This document shows, piece after piece, positions 25,852-36,042 of a DNA stretch of 36,233 nt. Each line of letters begins with the position of its first letter. Position 1 is the stretch's first letter. Location of the stretch: positions 1 to 36,233 of the forward strand of contig JAUSAO010000042.1 of assembly GCA_030652475.1 (NCBI GenBank), read 5' to 3'. The notes below the pieces were generated by a model. It had not been told where the DNA came from and did not search any database. It saw nothing but the letters and a program-made list of their open reading frames with translations. The translations under genes and the position numbers were made by a program. This DNA is from Gallionella sp. Its GTDB lineage: Bacteria > Pseudomonadota > Gammaproteobacteria > Burkholderiales > Gallionellaceae.

Positions 25852-28800
25852 TTGCGTCTTTCTCAAATCAAATTAGCCGGATTCAAGTCCTTCGTTGATC
25901 CCACGCACATTCATCTGCCGGGGCAGATTGTCGGCGTGGTGGGGCCGAACGGCTGCGGAAAATCGAATGTGATTGATGCGCTGCGCTGGGTGCTGGGCGA
26001 GTCGAAAGCCTCGGCACTGCGTGGCGAAACCATGCAGGACGTGATATTCAACGGTTCGGGCAAGCGCAGGCCGGTAGCGCGCGCCAGTGTGGAATTGCTG
26101 TTCGACAACTCGCTGGGCAAGGCCGCAGGCCAGTGGTCCAGCTATGCGGAAATTTCCATCAAACGCGTGTTGCAACGCAACGGCGAATCAAGCTATCACA
26201 TCAATAACCAGAAGGTGCGCCGCCGCGATATTACCGATATTTTCCTCGGTACGGGTCTGGGCGCACGCGCTTACGCGATCATCGAGCAGGGCATGATCTC
26301 GCGCATTATCGAAGCCAGGCCGGAAGAATTGCGCGTGTTTCTCGAAGAAGCGGCGGGCGTTTCCAAGTACCGTGACCGCCGCCGCGAGACGGCGCTACGA
26401 TTGAATGACACGCGCGACAATTTGCAGCGGGTCAGCGACATCGTGCAGGAAATGGATAAGCAACTGCTGCATCTGGGTGCGCAAGCCGAGGTGGCGCGAC
26501 AATATCGCGATCTGGAATCGCGGCGCGATACGACGCAACACTTATTCTGGCTGGTAAAAAAACAGGAGGCTGCTGTTGCTCGCGCAGAGCACTTGCGCGG
26601 TATCGAGCAAATGCGCACTGAACTGGAAGTCAGGACAGCTGCTTTGCGGGAAACCGAAAGCCGCCTGGAAACGTCACGCAGCGGTCATTACCAGCTATCT
26701 GATGCGTTGCACGCAAGGCAGGGCGAGCTATACAGCGCGAATGCCGAAATTTCCCGTCTGGAACAGCAGATCAAGCATGCTGTTGCACAACAGCAGCGCC
26801 TCCAGCTGCAAATCAGTAATGGAAAACGGCAAATCGAACAGCAACAGCAACAGCGTCAAACTGCCATTGCCACCCGGGATCACTGGATGCAGCAACAGGA
26901 AATGGCTGCCGGGCAGCTTATCGAGGCCGAGTGCAACGTGCAGGGTCAGAACCTGCAGCAGGCGGAGGCTGGCGCACGTAGCGCACAGCAACACTACAAC
27001 GGATTACAGCGGGAGCAGTTGCAGTTGCAACAGCGACTGCAACTGGCCGATACACAACTGGCTGGTGTTAACCGCACTATTGCACAGCTCGAAGCACGCC
27101 GCTCGCGCCTGCTGCTGGAAAAGGACAATCTGCCGCTTCCAGAGCGCGACGTGCTTGAACAGGCACAGGAGGAATGGCTCGAACTGGAAAGGGTGCGCGC
27201 GGAACATGAGGAAAATCTCGCCCGATTACAGGAGCAACTGCCCCAGGCGGACAGTCTGCGCCACACCTTGCGTGCTTCCTTGAGCCAGCAGGAAAGTCAG
27301 CTGGCGCAGACTGGGGCGCGCTTACATGCCTTGCAGCAATTACAGCGGCAACTGGATAACGACAAAAATTTAACAGGCTGGCTGCAACAGCACAAGTTGG
27401 ATGGCTTGCCCAGGTTGTGGCAATCCATACGCATCGCGAGCGGCTGGGAGAGTGCGCTGGAAGCTACGTTGCGCGAACGGTTGAATGCGTTGGCGCTGCC
27501 CGAGTTGGCCGCTGTGACCGGTTGGAGCGACACACCGCCGGGCCGGCTGGCGCTGTTTGAGCTGTGCACGCCCGAATCTGCAACAGCGGGCGGGGTGGAA
27601 GGGCCGCTGATGCCCTTGTTGAACTACGTGCAATGTCAGGATGAGCAAGTGCTTCCGGCGATGCGTGTATGGCTGGCCGCAGTGTATGTTGTGGCGGATG
27701 TGGCACTGGGCTATGCGCAGCGTGAACAGTTACCGTCAGGCGGGTGGTTCGTCACGCCGGACGGTCATCTGATAGGCAGGCATAGCGTGTTATTCCATGC
27801 ACCGGACAGTCTGCATGGCGTACTGAGCCGGCAGCGCGAGATTGAACAGCTGGAGCATGACACGGACGAACAAAAACAAAGGGTTGCCTGTTCGCAGCAA
27901 CAACTGGCTGATGCAGAGCGCGCCCATCGCGCACTTGAAGTGCAAATCCCGCCATTACGCAGTGCTGTGAGTCAATCACAGCAACGTCAGCACGCGCTGC
28001 AGATGCAGATACTTAAATTGAATCAGGTGCATGAGCGCAGCGCGGAGCGTGGCTTGCAGATCGCGCATGAAATGCAGGAAATAGCCGGGTTGCTGGAGAT
28101 AGAGCAGGCGCAGCACAACGAAATCATCGCCCTGATGGACAACCGGCGCGAAGAACTGGCGGCTTTCCATGCGCAGCTGGATGACGCGCAGCGCCAGGCC
28201 GACGAACAGGAAAAAGCATTGCGCGAACAGCGCACGCGTGCTCAGCAGAGCCAACATGCCTTGCAGGAAGCGCATTTTTTCTGCCGGACTTGCGCGGAAA
28301 AAATCGCCGATATGCACGACAGTATTCAGCAAATCATGGCGCAGCTCATTCAGTCCGAAGAAAATCTTGCGCAACTGACCAGCGAGCTGCTGGCCTGTGA
28401 AGACGAGTCGGCAACACAGCAGTTACAGTCGGCACTGGCAGTGCGTCAGCGTGCCGAAATGGCGCTGAGTGAGGCACGCGTGATTCTGGAAAATGCCACG
28501 GCTTATCTTCAGGAGCTGGAGCAGTCGCGCCTGTCTTTTGAGCACCAGTTCACGGGCTTGCGCGAGCAACTCACTGAACTGACCTTGAAGGAGCAGGAAG
28601 CGCGCTTGCATTTTGAGCAATGGGCGGAACAGTTACAGGGCGTGGATGAACAGGTGTTATTGCCGTTGTTGCTTAATGTCAAAACCCATAACTTACAGAA
28701 CGAGCTGAGTCGCCTGAACAGAATGCTGGAAGCGTTGGGCGCGGTGAATCTGGCTGCACTCGACGAGTTGCAGGCCGCGACTGAGCGCAAGCTTTATCTG

Positions 28801-29361
28801 GATGCACAGTCGCTGGATTTGCAGCAGGCGATGGCAACGCTGGAGGAGGCGATACGGCGCATAGATAAGGAATCGCGCGATTTGTTGATGGAGACTTACC
28901 ATCAGGTTAATCGGCACCTGGCGGAACTTTTCCCTGTCCTGTTTGCGGGCGGGGAAGCGCGTCTGGTGCTAACCGGAGAAGAAATACTCGACAGCGGTGT
29001 GCAAGTGATGGCGCAGCCACCCGGCAAAAAAAACAGTTCCATACATTTGCTGTCCGGCGGGGAAAAAGCACTGACTGCCATAGCCTTGATATTCTCCCTG
29101 TTTCAGCTCAATCCCGCCCCCTTCTGTCTGCTCGACGAAGTGGACGCGCCGCTCGACGATACCAACACTGAACGATTGTGCGCGCTGATCCGGAAAATGG
29201 CGCTGCACACCCAGTTTGTATTTATCAGTCACAACAAAATTACCATGGAACTGGCGCAACAGTTGATCGGTGTGACCATGCAGGAGAAGGGCGTGTCCAA
29301 GGTGGTGACGGTGGATATTGAAGAGGCGCTACGCATGCACGATGAGGCGTTTGTAGCGTAG
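25852..29361 (+). CDS. smc: Chromosome segregation protein SMC
   Basis: SMC forms the core ATPase of bacterial condensin (with ScpA and ScpB), folding and segregating the chromosome. The 1169-residue protein has an N-terminal head with Walker A GPNGCGKS (31-38), long Gln/Glu-rich coiled coils (about 170-500 and 660-1000), and a hinge at about 505-655. The C-terminal head has the LLSGGEKALTAIAL signature near 1066 and Walker B FCLLDEVDAPLDD near 1095. The start is a TTG with no clear ribosome-binding site. The family start (MRLSQIKLAGFKSFVDPT) begins exactly there and no other start fits. It converges on the Smr-domain gene, 31 bp apart. Confidence 0.96.
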   Translation: MRLSQIKLAGFKSFVDPTHIHLPGQIVGVVGPNGCGKSNVIDALRWVLGESKASALRGETMQDVIFNGSGKRRPVARASVELLFDNSLGKAAGQWSSYAEISIKRVLQRNGESSYHINNQKVRRRDITDIFLGTGLGARAYAIIEQGMISRIIEARPEELRVFLEEAAGVSKYRDRRRETALRLNDTRDNLQRVSDIVQEMDKQLLHLGAQAEVARQYRDLESRRDTTQHLFWLVKKQEAAVARAEHLRGIEQMRTELEVRTAALRETESRLETSRSGHYQLSDALHARQGELYSANAEISRLEQQIKHAVAQQQRLQLQISNGKRQIEQQQQQRQTAIATRDHWMQQQEMAAGQLIEAECNVQGQNLQQAEAGARSAQQHYNGLQREQLQLQQRLQLADTQLAGVNRTIAQLEARRSRLLLEKDNLPLPERDVLEQAQEEWLELERVRAEHEENLARLQEQLPQADSLRHTLRASLSQQESQLAQTGARLHALQQLQRQLDNDKNLTGWLQQHKLDGLPRLWQSIRIASGWESALEATLRERLNALALPELAAVTGWSDTPPGRLALFELCTPESATAGGVEGPLMPLLNYVQCQDEQVLPAMRVWLAAVYVVADVALGYAQREQLPSGGWFVTPDGHLIGRHSVLFHAPDSLHGVLSRQREIEQLEHDTDEQKQRVACSQQQLADAERAHRALEVQIPPLRSAVSQSQQRQHALQMQILKLNQVHERSAERGLQIAHEMQEIAGLLEIEQAQHNEIIALMDNRREELAAFHAQLDDAQRQADEQEKALREQRTRAQQSQHALQEAHFFCRTCAEKIADMHDSIQQIMAQLIQSEENLAQLTSELLACEDESATQQLQSALAVRQRAEMALSEARVILENATAYLQELEQSRLSFEHQFTGLREQLTELTLKEQEARLHFEQWAEQLQGVDEQVLLPLLLNVKTHNLQNELSRLNRMLEALGAVNLAALDELQAATERKLYLDAQSLDLQQAMATLEEAIRRIDKESRDLLMETYHQVNRHLAELFPVLFAGGEARLVLTGEEILDSGVQVMAQPPGKKNSSIHLLSGGEKALTAIALIFSLFQLNPAPFCLLDEVDAPLDDTNTERLCALIRKMALHTQFVFISHNKITMELAQQLIGVTMQEKGVSKVVTVDIEEALRMHDEAFVA

Positions 29362-29392
29362 TTACGGTTCACTGTATGAATGCGCGAAGCCT

Positions 29393-29923
29393 TCAGGCGC
29401 CGGATTTTAAAAGAATCAGCACCGCACCGTTGCCGCCCGCTTCGGGTGATGCCGCACAAAACGCCAATACGTGTGGATGTTGAGTGAGCCAGTTACGCGT
29501 AAGCGTGCGCAACACTGCCTCGCCACCCCGGCTGTTCATTCCCTTGCCATGAATAACCCGCACACAGCGCAACTGGTTTTGTACGGCATGGTGCAAAAAT
29601 TCCTGTAATAGCTGGCGTGCCGCATCGCCGGTACTGCCGTGCAGATCCAGGCTGTCCTGGACGGTGCCGCGCCGCAGCTTTTTTATCGTCAGGCGTGACA
29701 AGCCATTGCGCAGAAAATCGGCTGGTGAACCCCGGGATGAATAATCTGACAGGGTGTCGGCTATCGTGTGACGTGATGTCGTTGAGCGTACTCTGGTCTG
29801 AATTGAGGGGGTGGCCGGAGTGATGCGGTTCTGATCTGCCAGCGGCGTTATATCACCGACAGTCTTACGGAACAGCGCCGCATCTTCAGGTTCGACTATG
29901 CCTTTCTTAACGCTTAAAGGCAT
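29393..29923 (-). CDS. Smr domain protein (MutS2 C-terminal type)
   Basis: The 176-residue protein has a disordered, basic N-terminal half (about 1-85) and a C-terminal Smr domain: LDLHG at 92-96, then RVIHGKGMNSRGG near 122-134. Smr domains have nicking-endonuclease or RNA-endonuclease activity in MutS2, SmrA/YdaL and SmrB. The layout resembles the small stand-alone YdaL/SmrA group, but the target is not known. Its ATG is 11 bp after the trxB stop, so the two genes form a transcript. Confidence 0.88.
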   Translation of the reverse strand: MPLSVKKGIVEPEDAALFRKTVGDITPLADQNRITPATPSIQTRVRSTTSRHTIADTLSDYSSRGSPADFLRNGLSRLTIKKLRRGTVQDSLDLHGSTGDAARQLLQEFLHHAVQNQLRCVRVIHGKGMNSRGGEAVLRTLTRNWLTQHPHVLAFCAASPEAGGNGAVLILLKSGA

Positions 29924-29934
29924 CGGAATAACCG

Positions 29935-31008
<1,074 letters not shown>

Positions 31009-31115
31009 TTAGGGTGGCAACTTGCTATGCCCGTTATAGCCGATGGACTGGCGGATGATGAAACAAGGGGGAATTTACCAGTAATGGCAGCAACTTGTCG
31101 AGCGTAGGTTAAAAT

Positions 31116-32096
31116 ATGCTTATGAATAATTTATTGCGCTGTCTTTTTCTATTTGCCGCCAGTTTGGCTGCGATGCCGGTTTTTTCGGTAACCTTGCCCG
31201 GTCTGCCTGATTTTATTGATGAAATGGTGCTCAAGCATGATTTTAAACGGGATGAATTGACAGGCTTGTTTGCGCAAGTCGAACACAGGCCGGAAATTAT
31301 TGACGCCATCTCTCGTCCATCCACGCGCAAGCCCTGGCTGGAATATCGCGCGGCCTTTGTCAATGCATATCGAATCAGGCACGGCTTGGCATTCTGGAAA
31401 GCGCACAGGCTGGATTTAATCCGCGCCGAGAAAAAATATGGCGTTCCGCAGGCCATCATCGTCGCCTTGATCGGTGTGGAAACCCTGTACGGAAAACAGA
31501 CAGGGCATTTCCGCACCATAAATGCATTGACCACGCTGGCGTTCGATTATCCGCGCCGCGCGGTTTTTTTCCGTGATGAACTGGAAAATTACCTGTTGCT
31601 GGCACGTGAGCAGCAATTCGACTTGCTGGAAGTACGCAGCTCTTACGCTGGTGCGATGGGCATACCGCAATTCATGCCCAGCAGTTATCGTAACTATGCG
31701 GTTGATTTCAATGGCAACCACAAGATCGACCTGCTGAATGAAACCTCAGACGCGATAGGCAGCGTGGGTAACTACCTGCAAGGTTATGGCTGGATCAGAG
31801 GCGGGCGGGTGAGCGTGCGCGCACACCTTGGCGGGGGGAGCGATATGGGTGCGATTGATGCGCCGCGCAGTCTGGAGGAATGGGCAACAGTCGGCGTGAT
31901 GCCTGGCGTGAAAATCAGGTTGAACGCGCAAGCTCGCCTGCTGGATTACACGGTGGCAGAGGGTCGTGAATTCTGGCTGGGATTTAATAACTTTGAAGTC
32001 ATCACCCGCTATAACAACAGCGATTATTACGCGATGACCGTGTTTCAACTTGCTGAAGAATTGCGCATAGCCCGGAACAGGCGAACAGTAAAGTAA
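31116..32096 (+). CDS. mltB: Lytic murein transglycosylase B-like protein
   Basis: The 326-residue enzyme cleaves the MurNAc-GlcNAc bond of peptidoglycan, leaving 1,6-anhydro ends. Catalytic Glu122 lies in ALIGVETLYGKQTGHF, and SYAGAMGIPQFMPSSYRNYA is the MltB/SltB signature. DFNGNHKIDL resembles the EF-hand-like metal loop of MltB. A hydrophobic signal peptide (about 7-24) has no lipobox cysteine at its end, so this is probably a soluble periplasmic (SltB-like) form. The ATG at 31116 is followed by another at 31122, and neither has a good ribosome-binding site. Confidence 0.92.
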   Translation: MLMNNLLRCLFLFAASLAAMPVFSVTLPGLPDFIDEMVLKHDFKRDELTGLFAQVEHRPEIIDAISRPSTRKPWLEYRAAFVNAYRIRHGLAFWKAHRLDLIRAEKKYGVPQAIIVALIGVETLYGKQTGHFRTINALTTLAFDYPRRAVFFRDELENYLLLAREQQFDLLEVRSSYAGAMGIPQFMPSSYRNYAVDFNGNHKIDLLNETSDAIGSVGNYLQGYGWIRGGRVSVRAHLGGGSDMGAIDAPRSLEEWATVGVMPGVKIRLNAQARLLDYTVAEGREFWLGFNNFEVITRYNNSDYYAMTVFQLAEELRIARNRRTVK

Positions 32097-32121
32097 GTCG
32101 CCATCAGTTTGTTCATGCAAA

Positions 32122-32148
32122 TTGACCCATAACTGTTGTGGGTATAGT
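32122..32148 (+). promoter_or_regulatory. Possible promoter of the ankyrin gene
   Basis: TTGACC (32122-32127) and TATAGT (32143-32148) are 15 bp apart, short of the ideal 17. They lie about 44 bp before the start codon in the mltB-ankyrin gap. No other candidate is better. Confidence 0.3.
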
Positions 32149-32191
32149 CTGCGTTTCACTATCATGTGACTGAAATATACGGGAGATATTG

Positions 32192-34489
32192 ATGAAAACC
32201 TGTCTGTTGCGTCTGGTTTTGTGGGTTCTGGTATGCGGACATTTCTCCGCCTGGGCGGGAATTAACGAGGATTTACTGGCCGCTGCCAAAGCGAGCAACA
32301 GCGAAGAGATCGAGCGTCTGCTAGGCGTACAGGCCGATGTTTCTGCACAGAATGCTGAAAGTGATATGGCTTTGCACTTGGTCGCCGCTTCCGGCAATCG
32401 CAAAGCCGTGGAATTGCTCCTCGCACACCATGCCAACGTCAATGCCAGTAATCGCTTTGGCTATACGCCGTTGCACGTGGCGGCGTACTGGAAACACAAC
32501 GAGATAGTGCAGCTTCTGCTGGAAAAGGGTGCGGAGGTTCATGTCATATCGGCAAGTGGTGCTACACCGTTGTGCAGAGCGGTAACACCGATTGACGATG
32601 TGTCTGCGTCAGAATTTGGCGGAATCGCTTCCGTTCTCACACCTGCCGCAGCAATGGCGAACAAGCAACTGGTGGAGTTGCTGCTGGCAAACGGAGCAAA
32701 GGTCAATGTCAAGACAAATGACGGTATCACGCCGCTGCACCTTGCTGCGGTACTGGGCGTTCCCGACATAGTCGAGTTGTTGATAGCCAGGGGGGCGGAA
32801 GTTAATAGCAAGGGTGATGATGGGTACGCTTCCTTGTACCTGGCAGCCAAATATGACCGCAAAGATGTGGCTGAAATCCTGCTCGCGCATCAAGCCGTTG
32901 TCGAGCAGAAAACCGCAAAGGGTGATTCACCGTTGAGTATCGCAGCAGCCTATGGCAACCGCCCAACGGCTGAGTTGCTATTGCGTCATGGTGCCAACCC
33001 GAACATCAAGGACAAACGGGGGTTGTCGCCATTATGGCTAAACCTTAAAGCCACAAACCGATTCTACGCACTTGCTTCGCCAGCTTTAGGTGGCGGGCTT
33101 ACATCTGACGACAAGGAGAAGCTCAGTCAGGCGCGTAAACAGGTCAAAGGCGAGTGGCAAGCCGTGGCCAGGCTGCTGGTGGAACACGGTGCTGACCTGA
33201 GTGAAGATAACAGTGGCAACGGGCCGCTTTATATGGCTGCCACGACGGGAGATCGTGAGTTGGTCGAGCTAATGCTCGCCAAGGGTGCGCGTGTTAGCGG
33301 CGGTTTGTCCGAATGTGCCTGCGAAACTCCTTTGCATTCGGCCATCGCCGAACATCACCCGGAAGTTGCCGGGTTGCTGATCAACCACGGCGCCAACGTC
33401 AATGCCCGAAACCCAAGCAAGCGTACCCCTTTGCATTTTCTGGCCGTGTACATACATGACGGAAAACTGGCCGAGCTGATGATCGCCCAAGGGGCGGATG
33501 TGAATGCCCGGGAAAAGACCGGCGAAACCCCATATGACGCTGCCGTGCGTGCGGGCAATCAGGAGGTCGCGGCGGTATTGCAACAACACGGTGTCAAGAC
33601 CAGCGTTAAAGCCCCTGTTAACTCGAAGATGGACGAGCTCAACCGCATGCTGGATAGCGGCAGATCCCCGGATCAACCGCTTCCCGACGGCGCCACTTTG
33701 CTGACTACGATGGTGGCGATGGGCGATAAGGCGCTGGTAGAACGATTGCTTGAAAAAGGGGCGAATGTAAACGTGAAAGGTACAAATGGCATACCTCCAC
33801 TGATCGCTGTTTTTATAATGCCGATGATGCAAACCCCCTTGGGTTTAGTGATGGCAAAACAAGCCAATGCACCCAAAGAGCTAATAGAATCCATGCGCAA
33901 AATGCAGGGACAATGGCGCGAAATCGCCTTGCTGCTCATCAACAAGGGGGCGGATATCAACGTCAAGGCACCGAACAACGGCATGACACCGTTGCATTAT
34001 GCTGCATCGCTGAATTACCGTGACGTGGCCGAAATGTTGCTTGCCAAGGGCGCGGACATCAATGCCAGGGATGTTGAAAGTCGCACCCCGCTGTATTTTG
34101 CCATCATGGCAGATGCTGCCGATATGGTCGGTATGTTGCTGGACAAAGGTGCGGATAATGATGCCGCAGGCATTGTGGGCGTGACGCTCTTGCATCTGGC
34201 TATTGCGTCAGGGCAGGACGAAAACGGCAAGTCTCATGGTTCCAGGAAAACTGCAGAATTGTTGATTGCACGAGGTGCCGATGTCAATGCCAAAACCCGG
34301 TTGGGAAATACACCGTTGCATGGGGTTGCCAAATACACCGGCGAGGCAGAAATGGCCAAGCTACTTATCGAGAAAGGTGCAGAAGTAAACGCGTTGGACA
34401 GCGATTCTCATACGCCTTTGTTTTATGCCGCAGAGATGGGCAATATGGAAATGGTCAATATCCTGATTCAACACGGTGCGCTCAAGTGA
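32192..34489 (+). CDS. Secreted ankyrin-repeat protein
   Basis: The 765-residue protein has a Sec signal peptide (MKTCLLRLVLWVLVCGHFSAWA, cut near 22) and about 19 ankyrin repeats of the TPLHxAAxxGxxxxVxLLLxxGAxVN type filling the rest. No catalytic domain is seen, so a periplasmic or extracellular binding role is likely; partner unknown. Repeats 4, 8 and 14 (about 124-165, 278-325, 535-580) are expanded by extra residues, and 8 and 14 share a GxWxxxAxLL continuation. The spacer MDELNRMLDSGRSPDQ near 483-498 splits two arrays. GGGAG lies six bases before the ATG at 32192; an adjacent TTG at 32189 is in frame. Confidence 0.88.
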   Translation: MKTCLLRLVLWVLVCGHFSAWAGINEDLLAAAKASNSEEIERLLGVQADVSAQNAESDMALHLVAASGNRKAVELLLAHHANVNASNRFGYTPLHVAAYWKHNEIVQLLLEKGAEVHVISASGATPLCRAVTPIDDVSASEFGGIASVLTPAAAMANKQLVELLLANGAKVNVKTNDGITPLHLAAVLGVPDIVELLIARGAEVNSKGDDGYASLYLAAKYDRKDVAEILLAHQAVVEQKTAKGDSPLSIAAAYGNRPTAELLLRHGANPNIKDKRGLSPLWLNLKATNRFYALASPALGGGLTSDDKEKLSQARKQVKGEWQAVARLLVEHGADLSEDNSGNGPLYMAATTGDRELVELMLAKGARVSGGLSECACETPLHSAIAEHHPEVAGLLINHGANVNARNPSKRTPLHFLAVYIHDGKLAELMIAQGADVNAREKTGETPYDAAVRAGNQEVAAVLQQHGVKTSVKAPVNSKMDELNRMLDSGRSPDQPLPDGATLLTTMVAMGDKALVERLLEKGANVNVKGTNGIPPLIAVFIMPMMQTPLGLVMAKQANAPKELIESMRKMQGQWREIALLLINKGADINVKAPNNGMTPLHYAASLNYRDVAEMLLAKGADINARDVESRTPLYFAIMADAADMVGMLLDKGADNDAAGIVGVTLLHLAIASGQDENGKSHGSRKTAELLIARGADVNAKTRLGNTPLHGVAKYTGEAEMAKLLIEKGAEVNALDSDSHTPLFYAAEMGNMEMVNILIQHGALK

Positions 34490-34538
34490 CGTGCTATCCA
34501 GGCAGCGTGTATTGGCTAACGATGGTGTAGCGGTGTAG

Positions 34539-35021
34539 CTATTGATTCAAGGTGATGCGCCGTGCGCCGTTGTAACGTTTGCTCCAGTAACGGTCATCCA
34601 GCTTGGCTATCATGATGGCTTTGCCTTTTTTGGGTGAATGCACGAAACGATTTTCGCCTATGAATATACCGACATGCGAATTCGGACTGTTGGTGGTGTT
34701 GAAAAACACCAGATCGCCGGGTTTCAACTGACCGGCATTCAGCGGGATGCCCGCGCGGCCCATTTCGGCGCTGGTGCGCGGCAGTTGCAAACCCAGCGAA
34801 TTCTGGAAGACATATTGGACGAAACCGCTGCAGTCGAAACCGTTGACACGCGATTTCCCGCCATACTGGTAAGGTGTGTCGTACAGGCTCAGCGCGTAAA
34901 TTGCCAGATTGTTCATTTGCGCATCGTCGTGGCGTGTGGCAACCGGCGCGACGGGTTCATGGCGTGTCGTGCCGCAGGCGCTCAGCAGCAGTAGCAAGGA
35001 AAGTGTGAGGATCGGTTTCAT
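34539..35021 (-). CDS. NlpC/P60 family lipoprotein (Spr/MepS-like)
   Basis: The 160-residue lipoprotein has signal peptide MKPILTLSLLLLLSAC with lipobox LSAC (Cys16). The NlpC/P60 cysteine-peptidase domain has Cys64 in NGFDCSGFVQYVF, His116 in SHVGIFIG and a third polar residue, His128, in FVHSPKKG. Such enzymes cut peptide cross-links in peptidoglycan (MepS cuts D-Ala-mDAP). No outer-membrane avoidance Asp at +2 is seen (Gly17), so it should go to the outer membrane. It is convergent with the ankyrin gene and divergent from the secretin-like gene, 46 bp away. Confidence 0.9.
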   Translation of the reverse strand: MKPILTLSLLLLLSACGTTRHEPVAPVATRHDDAQMNNLAIYALSLYDTPYQYGGKSRVNGFDCSGFVQYVFQNSLGLQLPRTSAEMGRAGIPLNAGQLKPGDLVFFNTTNSPNSHVGIFIGENRFVHSPKKGKAIMIAKLDDRYWSKRYNGARRITLNQ

Positions 35022-35067
35022 AGTCGCAAATCTACGGTAAAGTGACAGGGCTTGTAAAGGGAAAATT

Positions 35068-35925
35068 GTGAAAACAGGTTTGATTTTATTGATGATAGCG
35101 CTGTCGATTGCAACGGGAAGCTATGGCAATGAGCTGGAAATTATCGAGCTCAGACATCGCCGTGCTGAAGAGCTACTACCCGTTATCCGGCCCTTGCTGG
35201 ATAAGGATGAAATGGTCAGCGGCATGAATTATCAACTCATCCTGCGCGCGTCCCCGCACAACACCGGGCAAATCAGGCGCTTGCTGGAAAGGATTGATAC
35301 CCTGCCGCGCCAACTGAAAATCACTGTGATGCAGAATGTGGACAGCGAAACGGTCGCGCGTTTGACTGAAATTTCCGGCAGTGTCAGTGTGGGGAGAAAT
35401 GCCCGTATCTCCGTGTCTGGCGGGGTGAATGCGGGGGGAGTGAGCAAGGGACAAGGCGGCGTGTCTGCCCGGATAATCAGCACTCGTTCGCTCGAAGATG
35501 ACCAGAAAACTCAGCACCTGCAGGTGCTGGATGGCAATCGCGCATGGGTGAGCAGCGGACAGAGCGTGCCGGTGCCGCAACGCCAGCTAATACAACAACC
35601 CTGGGGGACGCAGGTGATCGAGACTGTCCGGCAGAGTGATATCGCCAGCGGGTTTTATGTGTTGCCACGCGTCAGTGGCGACAGGGTGACGCTGGAAATC
35701 ACTACACAGAACGACTCGCTCATCCCCAATCAGCACGCAGACGCTTATCCGAACAAGCGGATACAAAATACCTCAAGTACGGTTTCCGGTCGTCTGGGCG
35801 AGTGGATCAACCTCGGCGGGCTGAGTCAGCAAAGCGATTTTAACAATGCGACCCTCACCGCGCGCAGTACGTCCAGGCTGAATGAGCAACGCAATATGCT
35901 GATCAGGGTGGAAGAAGTGGATTAA
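35068..35925 (+). CDS. Short secretin-like protein
   Basis: The 285-residue exported protein starts at GTG with AAGGG upstream. The signal peptide ends near residue 20 (SYG before NELEI). Residues 22-85 look like a secretin N1/NolW ring-building domain (ELRHRRAEELLPVIRPLL). A Gly/Ser-rich stretch (about 98-130) follows. Then a beta-rich part (VLDGNRAWVSSGQSVPVPQ, VSGDRVTLEITTQ) resembles the start of a secretin domain but lacks the full pore and C-terminal S domain. Full secretins exceed 500 residues, so it cannot form the usual channel alone. The role is unknown. Confidence 0.7.
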   Translation: MKTGLILLMIALSIATGSYGNELEIIELRHRRAEELLPVIRPLLDKDEMVSGMNYQLILRASPHNTGQIRRLLERIDTLPRQLKITVMQNVDSETVARLTEISGSVSVGRNARISVSGGVNAGGVSKGQGGVSARIISTRSLEDDQKTQHLQVLDGNRAWVSSGQSVPVPQRQLIQQPWGTQVIETVRQSDIASGFYVLPRVSGDRVTLEITTQNDSLIPNQHADAYPNKRIQNTSSTVSGRLGEWINLGGLSQQSDFNNATLTARSTSRLNEQRNMLIRVEEVD

Positions 35926-36042
35926 TCGCGGAAGATCGCTCATTTCCACGAAGCATTATTTTTTCTGCTGCGCGTTTTTTGTTGCTGGATGCGCGCCTGA
36001 TGAGGCAGTATTTTCTAAAGTGAATGTTTGAGTAGGGTTAAT

